From NCBI GenBank assembly GCA_024305405.1, contig JAKNDB010000098.1:2932501-2996500 (forward strand): 64,000 nucleotides of DNA, given 5' to 3'. Below, piece after piece: positions 24,140-38,187 of the stretch (positions are counted from its first letter, which is position 1; each line of letters opens with the position of its first letter). The position numbers and the translations under genes are program-made. A model generated the notes under the pieces. The model ran no database searches, was not told the DNA's origin, and saw nothing but the letters and a program-made list of their open reading frames with translations. The DNA comes from Dirofilaria immitis (lineage: Eukaryota; Nematoda; Chromadorea; Rhabditida; Onchocercidae).

Positions 24140-27100
24140 ATGTCATTTTATAATTCGGATGGTTATTATGTTAAAAATATTGAGGTAATTTGTTTTAATT
24201 TTTAAAAAAAAATTAAAGAAATCAACATTTATCAATTTAAACAAAAAAAAAAATCAGGATACTACAAATTGATTCGTTGAAATGATTATCAAAAAGTTTA
24301 TATAAAATATTTTTTTTTAGATACATTCATATATTTTTTTAAATATTAAATTTATTTTTATGTAATAGAAATTTTTGTACAAATTTTCTCGGAAATTAAA
24401 TAATTATTATTCGGATGATATAAATACTTTTTTTTGTTGTATTTGGTTAATTTTTTTTTGAAATTAAATTATATGTTAGTTTCAGAAACTGGAATTAAAA
24501 ACTTTTTTGATAATTTTAATTTTGCCTATTCATTCGTTTAAATATATCGAAAAATTTGTAATTTTAATTTCAAATTGCTATTGATTTTTACTGTATTTTA
24601 AATTTATTTCCAAAAATGTATTATTTTACACAGATTTTTGTGATAGAAACTTTTACACAGATATTTTGAAATTAAATACTTAATTTTAAATGAAATACTA
24701 ATAATATATTATTTTACATCTGTTTTGTCGTAATAGAAATTTTTACGCCCACGTTTTGAAATTAAATACTTAATTTAAATGATGTATTAATAATATATTA
24801 TTTTACATGTGTTGTAATAGAAATTTTTACGCCCATGTTTTGAAATTAAATACTTAGTTTAAATGATGTAATAATAATATATTATTTTACATGTGTTGTA
24901 ATAGAAATTTTTACGCCCGTGTTTTGAAATTAAATACTTAATTTTAAATGATATACGCTCATATGATTATTTTTATTTTTAATTTTAAATGATATATGAT
25001 TTCACATTTTTTCTAACTTAATTTACATCGAGTGATGTAATCGTTTTCGCAAATGTATTTTTTGCAGTAACAAATAGTTGTGATTACAAAACAGTTTAGA
25101 TAAATATTGTTGAAATCAAATTAGAAATAATTAACTAAACTTCAATACTTTGTATTAAAAAAATAATTTTAATTTAAATTTTAAATCAAATTAGAATTTT
25201 TTAACTTAAATTTTATATACTTTTGCTTATTGTTATTTGTTTAAACTAATTCTTAATTAATACTTTTTATTTTGCATAGATATTTTTCAAAATTAAATTT
25301 TTAATCAAAATTTTATTTAGGAATCATCAAGAAATGGTAGCAGGGCTAGACGTGTATTCGATGCAACAAAATCGTATACTTTGTTTTTTTTTTTTTTTTA
25401 AATATTAAATTAAACTTTGTTAAAATTCTTTGCAATAATTTATAATTAGCAAAAAATTTTAAATTGAAATTTTACATACCTAAAAATTGTTATGCAATTT
25501 TCGAATATTTAAAAAAGAATTTTTGAAAAAAATAAGTTAATAATTTGTAAATAATTTTTGTAATAAAAATTACTATCATAGAATATATGATAAGATTATA
25601 TTTTATTTAAATTTTCTTTTTATCTTTTTCTTTTATATAAAAATTACAATGATACAATAGTGTTAAATATAATCTTATATGATACGATATGATAAGATTA
25701 TTATATTTAATTTTAAAATTCAATTAAAAATTTAAAATAAATATTAGGAAAAACTTTTGAAATTCTTCGAAAAAATAAATTCAATGAAAATATTTATCTA
25801 TTGATAAAATTTTACAACAAAGATAAAAAATGTTATCTTTTTTTTTTTTAATAGGAACCATCGAAATATAAATATACCAGAAATTGGTACAACAATTTAC
25901 AATACAATACCAACTGGTGATAATGGCATATTTGTTCATGGAACAACGAGTAGTGATAGCATTAGTGGTAAACAAACAAAAACTGAAAAACGTCCAATAC
26001 GTCGAAAAAGTTTTGGAATGATTCGTTCAAAAGTTTCAACGCATATCAGTAAGATTTATTTTCAACTTATTTAACTTTATGACTAATTTATTTATTTATT
26101 TTTTGATTACTATATAAATATTTTAATTTTAACAATGACAAAAATTTTTATTTATATTTAATTTTTTGATAAAATAAATTATCAAAAAAGTTCAAAAATT
26201 TTTAATCAATTTAATATTAATCAAATAACAACGAAATTTTTAGGTATTTAAGTATTTAAATTTAGGAGGAAAAATGTGCACTCAAATTTTTCCTGCCTAA
26301 ATAAATGATTAAAAATTGATTTTAAATTTTAATTAAAATTCTGACTAATTTCTAAATTAAATTATTTCGTAAAAACTTTTAATCAAAATAATTTTTGATT
26401 CAAAAGAAAAAAGACTCTACTGTTGGAAAATTTTCAAAATTCGTTTTTAAATTAATTTTTATAGAAAAAAATTAATACTTCTATATAGTTATAAAATAAA
26501 ATAATTATAATGATAGTATTTCAAGTATACTTATTTGTTTAATCAAAAATTATCATTAATTAAATAAATAAATGATGAGAAATCAATTAATTAATTTTGA
26601 ATACATTTGAAATTTTTGATTTTGTGTTCTTTTTCTTTTCAATTTCAAATTTTTAATTTCAATCAAAATTCTTTTATTCAATTATGATATATTAAAAAGC
26701 AAACAACTATGCTCTAATGTCTTTCTTATTTTTTTTTTTTTTTTTATAAAATATATTCTCATCATTTTCTCCAAATTATTGTTGTAAAATTATTGATAGA
26801 AAAAGAAGGAGGAAAAAATTATGAAAGAAATAGATTTTAATTATGTGAAAAAGTTGAAAGAAAAGAAAAAGGAAAAGGCAAAAAGTTATTCTCTAAAATA
26901 ATGAATTATAATTGAAAAAAAAAAAAGATATATAATATATCAATTATGATTAATTAATAGAAATAGGAAAATATGTTATTCAAAAAAAAAAAAAATAAAA
27001 CAAACATAAATATTAGTAATCAAAAGTTGAATTGATAATTTTATCGAAAAATTTATTACTTATTTAATCTAATTTTTGAATTACTAAAAATTAAAATAAA

Positions 27101-30100
27101 AAATTTTTTATTGGCATATTTTAATATAGAATGTATTTCATGCAAACTAAAATAACAAATAGTAATATTGCTTGGCTAATTATATTCCCTCCTGGCTAAA
27201 TATCATTTAGATCATTAATTAATTTAAAAGAACAATGATACTAAGCTCATTGATTAATTTAAGAAAAGAACAATAACACTAGTATGAAATTTTCCAAAAA
27301 TTTTTTCAAATTATTCAATTTTATTATCAATGCTATTGATGCTTATAAAGTCCGGCTGATTAACCTTATTATCAGCTTATTTTTATTTTTGCAATTTTTC
27401 TAGGCTTTTTTAAAATATCGAAGAATGGAGAAATAATATTAAGAGCCTAAGATGAAAGAAGATTCTAAAGCTTTTGATATATTGTTGTTCATTTTCAGCT
27501 ATTCGTCCATATCTTTTACCTGTTAATTACATCGATAGAGGTGTGATTTTTTAAAACATACAAAGAAAATGTAGGCTGTAGAGATATTTTTTGAATCACC
27601 GGAAATGTTAAACTTATGATAAACTTCTTGTTGCGAATTCATGTTGCAATTAATTCCTATTGCAAATATCGGTTCCGAGGAATCGCCGTTCCTAATTCTT
27701 GTTGCAAGATTATTTCCGTTGTAAATTGAAATGAATGAAATGAATTCACACTGCGAATTTCTGTTACGGAGATTCCCGTTAAGGCGACTGTCGCAATTAA
27801 AAGTTTGAAAAAGTGGAACAAATGTTTTAAGAAGAATTAATATGAAGAATTAATTACAAGACCAGCATTTTATTCTTCTGCAGTAAACTGGTAAGATGGT
27901 GTTAAGTAGTGGCAACAGAAAGGTCATGTGAAAAGAGGTAGGTCAAATTTCACAAATGAAATAAGTTATTATGCAATAATGATTTTTGTATGAATTAAGA
28001 AGCCGGTTATCAAAAAGTGATACTTATCCATATTCGATCTCGAGAAGTGAATTGAAACAAAGAATGAGAAGAGGAAACAATAAAATTGTTGAGCAAAAGA
28101 ATGACAAGGATAAAACTGATGCAAGTGAAATTAAAATATCAATTTTTAATTTGAATTAATTATAAGAGTATTTCCGTATTCGATTAATTATAAAACGATA
28201 ATTTTACATATATCAATTAATCTTTATTTGAAAACAAATAATAAGTAATATTTTTGGATTTGATTATTGATAAATTTTATAGGCTAAAAGTGGAAATTTA
28301 CTATATAAAGATTTGATATCACGAAAACCTTATAATCCTCGATTAACTGATTATCATAGAGAATTTTATAGGCTAAAAGTGGAAATTTACTATATAAAGA
28401 TTTGATATCACGAAAACCTTATAATCCTCGATTAACTGATTATCATAGAGATGCATCATTTCGAAGTACAAGATATTATCAAAGTATATATTTCAATTGT
28501 CAAAATTCGCATATTTAATATAATTTAATTTTTGATAAATTAGAAATAATCAAATTAGAAGAAAAAAATTAAATTAAAAATGAGCAAATTTTTAAATAAA
28601 TTAATGATAAAAAAGAAATCTCAAAAAAGCACTAAAATGTTTTTGAAAAAAAAAAAATGATAAAAAAGATGAAAGTTATTGCTTTGCTTATCATGCCATA
28701 AATTGGCTGATCCTAATCTTTTGACAATATTTTGAAATAATCCATAAAGGCCTATGTAATGAATAATCTTGTTACAGAATTACTTTAAAAATAAAAAAAT
28801 TCAGTTACGGTAAATGAATTAGCAGCAAATTTAGTGTTGCAAATAACTATATAGTTATTGTATGAGATGAACTTTGACCCGAGTTTTTTATTTCAAATTA
28901 ATTTTTTCATCATTTTTTTTTCAAACATAATCTTTAGCTAAAGCGGAAAATAAATCGTTACAATTGTCACGAAGAAGATTAATACCGTTATATAGTGGTA
29001 TTGATACAGCACTCAGTTATGCTGCTTCAACTTCAAGAAGAAGAAGAAGCGTAAGTTTAAACGTATTCGATTACGTAAAATATAAATTGAAAATTATTCG
29101 ATCATATATATATATAAGTAATATAAATTTATAAATCATTATATCTGTTATGAAAGTTGTTGGTGAGCGATTTGATAGAACCATTTATTCGGCACAATAT
29201 GACACGATATCAACGAAAAACTAATGATGCAAAGAGTAACACAATAAGCGTATATATAGTAAAAAAAAAAAAAAAAAAGGATAAGGATTATAGTCACGAG
29301 AGCAGAATGTCGACAGATCGATCACGGAGGTCATTGTTAATAGATGTCTGCTGGAAGTGCGGGCATCTTATATGTATACAGATAGATGTAAAGACGGAAT
29401 TACAATATGAAAAAACTAGTATTGCAAATTATACACATAAATCAGTACATCAAAAAACGAATGATTTAAATTAGTCAATCAGAGTATTGATCGAAACTTG
29501 CTTTAGATTTCCCGACAATATATATCAGTTTTTAGATTCTTAAACTTTTACAACTTGATTGAATGAATAAATATCATCTGGTATATTTGATATGTTTTAT
29601 AAATATATCTCTTTTTTGCTTTAAAATTCATATTTATATTACAGATACAAATAGTTACGGAGCCTGAATCAAGTTCGCAAACAGAAATATCATATGAGGA
29701 AAAACCCGAAAGGAACCAGTTGTCAGGTTGACAACTGGTGCACCAGGTTAATTATATAATTTTAGCTCAAATTAGGTAAATATTTGAAAAAATAAACAAT
29801 CATCAAAAGATGGAAATATTTTTTAAACGAATAACTTGCAGCATAATATATTACTAAAAATATTTGAAAAATAATTCACATTATAATATGTTATTAAGTA
29901 TTGTATATTAGAAAGTATTTGAAAAAATAATTCAAAATATTTGAAGCAATAATTTACAGTATTGTATATTAGGAAGTATTAAAAAAATAATTTACAATAT
30001 ACGCATTAAAAATTTTAAAAATAAAACATAGATTACGGTAGTTCAGTAGAAATTTACTGTAGACAATACATCGAAATTACTGTAAACTATATATCTTTAC

Positions 30101-33100
30101 AGTTTCGGCAATTGATGAAACGGCACGATGCTTGTTACAATTTCCGATCTCGGTTTGGCTCTTTTATCTAACCATCATAATACTATCACTAGATAGTGAA
30201 TCATTTAGTGATAAGATTAGCTATAATCGATTATAGTTATTATTTTATGTTATCAAATAGAATCTGTATGATTTCTGTAGAATATGCTTATTTAATTGAT
30301 TAATTGCTTCATTCTTGTTTCTGTTAACATGGATTGAGAATTTTACAAAAATACAAAATTAGAAAGTCCGCTGATATGAAGCATTTTATAAATATTTAAA
30401 TAATTTCAGATAGTTACAGAGCAGTATATTCATGTTGCAGCGATAGCACGTCAATCATGGCTTCATACAGTAATTTATATTTATTCTACGAATGAGAAAG
30501 GATATCTCAATATTCATCAACTTGATGCGATGTTTACAGTATGTTTATATTTATTGGTGAAAAAAACATCATCCATAAAGCTGAATTAAAATAAAAGCTG
30601 GATAATGTATTCATTAGAAAACTAAATTAAGAATTGGTAAGGCATATGAAATACTGATAAAATTCATTTTATATGCCATGTGTATTACAATGCTAAATGC
30701 CAGAATATCAAATTATTAGTGATTAAAATTTAATTTTACAAATATATTCCTCTGAAGGATACTGTAATTTACAGTACACATGGTATTATACAGATTAGTT
30801 GTCGAATACCAATACATCTTACAGCGTAATAAAATTTCAAATTGACATTTAGCCACTTCAATCACTATTGATATCACTATTACTTAAATGCATGATGATA
30901 ATAAAAGAGTTGATCGATGTATGGTGATAATGAAATTCGATCGATTTGCCCATTTAATTTCTTCAACAAAAATTACCGTATAATTCATCCATGAATAATT
31001 GCATTATTTATTTTATACTTATAGATTAAAATTTGCTATATCTAAATTTCAAGATGCACCGATAATAATTTAATTATTCAATTCTTATGCTACATTTATA
31101 ACTTCAAAATTTGATTTTAAAATATTCAAAATTTTAGAATGCATCGCTTATAAATCATGAAATTAATGAGAGAGAATTGGATAAAGGATCGTTAAATTTG
31201 AAAGAAGAAATATTTATGCAAAATAATATTATTAAAATAAGACGATCAACATTATTTCGTGATTTAAATGATGAAAAACAAGTTACAACAAATGATCATC
31301 GTGTCTATGATAATTTATGTCCAGCAGAAATGACCGATGCTACGCAACGTGAAATTTATGGGTTAGTAAACTTGACTTTAACAAGTTTTAAAAATTTTAT
31401 TAATTTATTTATCAATACTGCTTATCAGTCATCTAATTCTTTTTATTCGTTTTTTTTTTTTTTTTTTAAATCTTGAGTGATCATTCAAGAATTTACTCAT
31501 TTGAAATTTTTATAAATATCATTAGGCTTATTGATAATGTATATTTTTAAGATTTATTATTTCTGTATTTCTTTTTTTTCATCGTTAAATATATTTATTA
31601 TTAGAATAAGATATATAAAATATATTATCCTCTCACTAATCACTCAATTAATTTGCCTATTAATTAGTTAATTATTTTGCCTATTAATTATTCAATTATT
31701 TTGCTATTCTATTATTTTATTCGTAAATTTTATGACCTTGACTTCATGATAAGTTGTAATCTCGCCGAAGTATGCATATGCAAAGATAATAATGTAATCA
31801 TATTTTAGTAATATAGCTTTGAAACCACGATCAATGCTAAGTGTTACAATGATCTGGAGTAAACAGCAACATATCAATGGTAATATTCGTTTGATCGAAA
31901 AATTAATTCTTACTTTATCAAGCGGTAAAGAGCCTCAACCAAGCCAATATTTGCGAAGTCAAGTTGAAGAACGCATAATTAAGCCTAAAAATTACGATAT
32001 ACCAGTGGAATATATCGAGGAAATAATAATTGGACCACATCGTATCGATATCATACGTGAAGCAGAAATTAATCCATCGGAAGGATTGAGTAAATTTATG
32101 ACTGCTGAAAAATTGCAACTATTTGAATTTACAGAAATACGACGATATGATAGTCATTCATTATCAAGTAAATATTATTAAATTTTTGAAATTCCCCGAT
32201 TATAATATTTTTCTTTTTAATTTGAAATGAATTAAATTAAATAAATAATTTTTTAAATAATATATTTGATATAAAATTTTCATGATATTATATAAATATG
32301 GAAAGTTTTAAGTTTCGAAAATTTTCTTTTTTTCTTAATCAAATAATCTTTAACTTAATTCTGATAACGATTTATCTAAAAAAATTTTAATTTTTAATTT
32401 TTATTCCTTTTGTATTGAATAAAAATACTATTAGAAAAATATAAGGCATAATTTGAAGGTTTAATTTTAGAAAAAAATGAAATTTTCATTTCATAAAGGC
32501 AAAATAAAAATTTTGCTTAATTTTTTTCCTATTCTTTCTTAAATAAAGTTTTTGACTTGTTTTTTTTTCTAACAAATCATTAAATTGCTAAATTAATTGT
32601 TGAAATTTATGCAAAATTTGAATTTTGCAAATATTCTATTATTCAAGGTAGATCGTATTATCGAGAGCGATTTAGACAACAATCGGCAAGTTAATCCGTA
32701 CATTTCTCACGATCAATGAAAATAAATTTGAAGATAGTCTAATTAGTATTGATGAAAATTTTATTAGTATGAATTAAAAGTTTATCACTACTGACGAATT
32801 ATTTGTCGAGATCTGAAATTAGTATTGATGAATTATTTGTCTAGATCTAAAATGATCTATGATATATCAAAGAAGTTTTAGCAATTCAAATTATAAAACT
32901 TTAATTACTTAATTTAACTTTTTACAACTGAGAAATATTGTAAATTTCTCAAAATATATCATTTCTTGAAATATTTCTTAGCATTAAATTTTGATTACTT
33001 ATTAACTTAAATTAATAAAACATAAAATAAGAAAACAACGAAAACATTTTATCAATTATTCTTATCTGAAAAATCATTAATAATCGAAGCTTTTAAATGA

Positions 33101-35066
33101 TAAATAGAAATTGATAATAAAAATTTCAATATAGAAATAAATATTTTTATTATCATGAATGTTGAAAATTTAATAATCGAAAATTCTAACTTAATTTATG
33201 CAATTTTTAGTTATTAGGATCAGAAAGAAAATTTCCTGAAGATCGATCGACATTTACCACTGCACGATCTACATCAACCTATTCACCGTTGGTTTTGTCG
33301 CAAAGATCTTTTGGTGGTACTGTTTAAAAATTATGCAACTGAATTTTTATTTTATTTCATCTTTTTTATATCTTTCATCGAGATTTCTCGACAAAAAGTT
33401 TATAATTGACATGATTAGTATCATTTACGATTTTTAGAATCTCAATCGCTTGGCTATACTCGACCTAGTCATACAATTTGGCAACCTCAGCCACGATTTT
33501 TGGCAGATAAACAAACAGCACCTAGTCAATTACCACATAGGTATGGGTTAAAGCTTATTTTACCTAAATGTCTTTCTCTTTTATATGATAATATTATTCA
33601 TATTAATATTAATGGAAATTTTTACCTAAGAATATCCTACAGTATTCCCCATTTTAATAATTACAGTAATTGGCTATGGTAAAATCAAACAATTGAATTA
33701 AATTAATAGGAAGAAAGAGAGCAAAGAGAGAGAAAATTTTTCACAAATATAAACTATATCACATAATCAATCAATAAATCAATATTACATAAGAGAAAAG
33801 AAAAAACTTTCTATAAAATTTTTTAACTAAATTTAAAAAAAAGAAAAGGTAAAATAAACTATATATTGGAAATTAATTCTGAATTTATATATTCTTATCT
33901 TTTTTTTAATTTTTATATATTACAATTATCGAAGAAATAAATTTAAATAATTTTCAGATATCAATTGCAAATGCCAAAAGTAGTAGATGAACAATTGGAA
34001 AGTAATTGCTGTTGATAATTTATTAAAATTTTGATGAAATTTCAACTTTTTCCATTAAACTATTTCAATCTATTTTAGCATTAAATTAGCTTTAAACTTC
34101 TTGTAAAATATGAATTTCAATATTTTGTATTTAAGATAAATTTAAATAGATAATTAATAAATTATTACGAGAGATTTTCGACAAATATCATAATCATAAA
34201 TTGATAATTTTAAATATACATAGATTTAATTTAAACAAATAATTAATAAATTATTGCGAGAGATTTCTAAAATTATCACAATCATAAATTATACATTTTA
34301 AATATGTAAATTGATAATTTATTTATTTTTGTTTAGAACAAATACCAATACATCAAATTCAAACAATTGTACAGGTAAAAAAAAATTAATTTAAAAAAAC
34401 GTTTTTTTTAATTTCAATTAATTTTTACAACGAGAGTTAACAATTTTTGAAAATGTCTTTTTGTTTTAATAATGATACTAACTTTTGTTAAATAAATATT
34501 ATAATTGAAAAATTTTTAAGCATATTTTTTTCAGGGAATAACTATTAATGGAATACCAATTATAAATAGTCTTACTGAATCACCTGTAAGCATAATTTTT
34601 CTCTTTTTTTCTATCATTGATAAGATTGAAATATTAGTAAGTTCATATTATTTGTGATAAGATTTGAAATGTTTCGTCTTCAAAAGTTGGTATTTTTAGA
34701 TTGGATAAATATGCGAATTTTTTAAAAAAATTTTCTTTTTAAAATTATGAAAAGTTCGCCGAATAGTTGTGTTCCTAAAATACTTTTATATCTTTTATTA
34801 TCATTCATTCAAAAAAAAGAAATTGTTAATAAAATATCAAAATTTTATAACAAAAAATGATAACATTTTGTGATTTAAATTTATTTGAAATTATTTAAAT
34901 TTTAAAATATTCTAAATTTCTAAATGCAAAAAAATTTGAAAAAACAAAATTAAAATATTTTTATAAAATCTTTTTTTATTATTCTTGTAAAATGGAAACC
35001 TAAAAATATTTATTTACAAAAAAATGTTGCAGATATTTGACCAGCTACCACAACAACAACAACAGC

Positions 35067-35104
<38 letters not shown>

Positions 35105-38100
35105 CGACAACCACGACAGCAACAGAAACCACAACAACAACAACAACAACAACTGCAACAACAACCACAACAACCACGGCAGCAACAACAGCAACCACAT
35201 CAGCAACAACAACAACAACAACAGCCGCAACAACAACAACAACAACAACAACCACGACCACAATTGCAACAACTACAACAACTTACAAAAATATCGAAAC
35301 AAGAGGTATCGATCGATTGCTTAATTTTTTATCTAAAAATTTGCATTTATCCGAGAAAAAATATATAAATTTATTCAGTAATTTATTAAAAATTCATATC
35401 AATCATTCGATTATTTAGAAATTTATGCAAATTTTTTTCCTTAATTAACATTTGCTAAATTATGCAAATTTTCATGCAAATTTAATTTTCTAAAAACAAA
35501 AGAAAAATAATTTATTTTTATGAAAATTTTCAAATCAAACATTCTGCAACAATTACAACAAATTGATCGATTCAACTTACTAGGTGTACCAAAACGTTCA
35601 AGTCGTTGGACAAGATTTGGTCAAATGATATCTACAAAATTAACACCAATAACTACTACAGTACCTGCTGATTTTACACCATTACAAACATCAACACCAA
35701 TTCGTAAGGTAAGCAAGCTATATTTAAAATTTAATATTAAAAGAATTAATTAATTTGTATAAAAAGAATTCAATCAATTGATTGATTAATTTATTATTTT
35801 GTAATAATTTTTGTTTAAGAGAAAAAATTCTATATTGTATTTTAGGATTACAAATTCTGCACTAAAAATATTTTTAGTGTCCTGAAACGGCAATTGAAGA
35901 TTAACTAATTATTATTTTATAATAATTTTTGTTTAAGAGAAAAAATTCTATATTGTATTTTAGGATTACAAATTCTGCACTAAAAATATTTTTAGTATCC
36001 TGAAACGGCAATTGAAGATTAACTAATTATTATTTTATAATAATTTTTGTTTAAGAGAAAAATTCTATATTTTATTTTAGGATTACAAATTCTGCACTAA
36101 AAATATTTTTAGTATCCTGAAATGGCGATTGAAGATGACAAAAAGAAATTTGCAACAGAAAAATATACGAAAACATTAAAAAGTTATAGTGCTGGTACTG
36201 GTACACATATACGTTCTACTCTCGATTGTGATATTACACGTGAGCTTTATATCAACAAATTTAATTCAATTAAAAGAAAAAACAAAGGTGATTTACTGAT
36301 ATTGTGATTAAATTTTGCTCTTATTGCATCAGTTGCAGTCATCAAATCGAAGCTAATTCTCGAATAAAACTAATAATTCAGTAAATAATTGTTGTTAGTT
36401 TAAAACTAAATTATTATAATATTTTTCGCATCAAATGAATTTAATAAATTCTAAATAATCTATGCAAAAATTTTGCTCATTTTATCAATTTATAATTTTG
36501 TTTTTGGCAAACCTAAAACTTTTAGTTCGAGACTTTCGGAAAGTTCGATTGAACAATTTGTAAATTAATTTTTAAAACGAAAAAAAAGCCATTGCCAAAA
36601 ATAACAATATGAAATTTCAGTAAGTACAACTAAAGAGGTCAAAGTAACATCAATCCCGATTGAAATTCATGGCGATTTAAATGGTTTACCATGGTGTACG
36701 ACAATTAAGCTACGCGTTAAGCATGATGCTAATGAAAAGCCAACATTTGTTCCAAAACGATGTAAAAATATTTCCTTCTTTTTTTGGAAATTTTTATTTA
36801 AAAAAAAGAAAATTAAATACTTAAAAAGAAAATTAAATACTTAAAAACAAAATTAAATACTCAAAAAAAAGAAAATTAAATATTTCATTAAATACTGCAT
36901 GATAATTTTTAAATAATTTTTTATTTCTTTCAAAATTTAAGTATTGCTTCAATTTTTGATAAGAATTTTATCAAATAATTATTACGAAATAATCACGATA
37001 TACTTGTTATTGCATCATACTTTATAATGATTTTTTATTGATAATCAAGGCAAAATAATAATCAAATACCCATTATTGCATCATACTTTTTAATGATTTT
37101 TTATTGATAATCAAATACTCGTTATCACATTATACTTTTTGATAATTTTTTATTATTAATCAAATATTACAGTATACTTTTTAATGATTTTTCATTTTTT
37201 TCCGAAACTTGAATATTTCATTTTTTAAAATTTAGTCGAATAATAATAATCATAATCAAATATTCGTCATTACATTATATTTTATAATGATTCTTCATTG
37301 ATAGACAAAACAAACTGATAATCAAATACTCGTTATTGCATTATAATGACTTTTTATTGATAATCAAATACACAGTTATCACATTTATACTTTTAATAAT
37401 CTTTTATTGATAATCAAATACTCGTTATCATATTATACTTTTAATAATCCTTATTCCTAATCAAATATTACATTATACTTTTTAGTGATTTTCACCAGTA
37501 ATCGAATACTCTTTATCACTTTATACTTTTTAGTGTTTTTACATTGATAATCAAATATCTGTTATTGCATTATTTTCTTGATTTTTTTATTTATTTCTTA
37601 AAATTTAAATCTTTCTTCAATTCAATCAAATAATAATTACGAAATGATAATCAATAACTCATATGTGATAATATATTTTTAATGATTTTTTACTTCATTC
37701 AAAAATTTAAATATTTCTTAATTTTTTTCAAAGTTTAATCGAATAATAATTATCAAAGATGATAAGCAAAATTTCATAAAATTTTATTCCGAAACAATTA
37801 TGACTCTTTCATCCTATTTTGATTCTTTTTTCCTCATTTTCTTTTCTGGAAAACTTAAATATCTTGAAATTAGAATTCAGTAATTAAGTATCGCATCAAA
37901 TCTAAGTCGTTGTTTCTATTTTGAAAATGATTGATTATCTTTTTGTTGCTTTAATTTTTTCTTTTTAATATCATTTTATCATTTGTAAAAATTTTCACGT
38001 CAATAAAATAGTTAATATTTCATTTATGCTTTTTTCTTTTTGAAAAAATAAACAAAATCAAAATAAAACATTTTCAGTATCACTCAATGAAAAGGTCATA

Positions 38101-38187
38101 TGGCAAAATGAGCATTTCCAAAGTGAGCAATCAAAAAGCCAAGTATCAACGAACAATCAAAAGAGCCAAGTGTTGATGTTGATGTGA
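24140..38187 (+). CDS. Unrecognised large, low-complexity protein with a glutamine-repeat exon
   Basis: No family recognised. Exons: 24140-24184, 25321-25373, 25855-26048, 27499-27542, 28372-28483, 28938-29050, 29157-29249 (uncertain), 29645-29726, 30103-30152, 30410-30538, 31138-31361, 31809-32167, 33218-33316, 33438-33540, 33958-34001, 34337-34374, 34535-34585, 35033-35305, ~35520-35708, 36113-36239, 36621-36761 and 38078-38187 (stop). Phases agree throughout except at 35520. The protein is about 850-890 residues. It starts MSFYNSDGYYVKNIE. The N-terminal third is basic and Ser/Arg-rich (EKRPIRRKSFGM, STSRRRRS). A better ordered middle contains IARQSWLHTVIYIYSTNEKG and YLNIHQLDAMF (faintly EF-hand-like) then MLSVTMIWSKQQHINGNIRL. 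The 91-residue exon 35033-35305 is mostly Gln with Pro and Arg. No signal peptide or membrane segment is clear, suggesting an intracellular scaffold or cytoskeletal role (inference only). Confidence 0.7.
24640..24960. repeat. ~87 bp tandem repeat in intron 1 of the unrecognised gene
   Basis: About four imperfect units contain TAATAGAAATTTTTACGCCC, TTTTGAAATTAAATACTTA and ATAATATATTATTTTACAT words. Confidence 0.8.
28283..28451. repeat. 89 bp tandem duplication of an exon start and its acceptor
   Basis: Two copies, at 28283-28371 and 28372-28451, are identical for at least 79 bases. Each follows an ATTTTATAG acceptor and encodes AKSGNLLYKDLISRKPYNPR. Because 89 is not a multiple of three, using the first acceptor gives a frameshift and a stop, so only the second copy continues in frame into exon 5. 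Confidence 0.95.
35811..36136. repeat. Three ~118 bp tandem units spanning an exon acceptor
   Basis: Acceptor AGs lie at 35876-35877, 35994-35995 and 36111-36112, each after AAAAATATTTTTAG. Each is followed by ~24 exon bases starting T(A/G)TCCTGAAA. In the first two copies the exon fragment runs into TAA right after GAAGAT; only the third continues as coding sequence. Confidence 0.95.

Noticed and set aside
27610..27830. Patch of higher GC with recurring TTGTTGCGAATTC-like words
   Set aside because: No open frame with splice sites, no tRNA or rRNA match; possibly a decayed repeat, not enough to call.
35010..35272. Poly-Val, poly-Leu and poly-Asn reading frames
   Set aside because: They are the other frames and the opposite strand of the CAA repeat in the polyQ exon; only the Gln frame fits the splice phases.
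36779..38050. GATAATCAAATA and TTTTTATTGATAATCAA repeats in the penultimate intron of the unrecognised gene
   Set aside because: Very degenerate and typical of this genome's introns; not tied to an exon edge.
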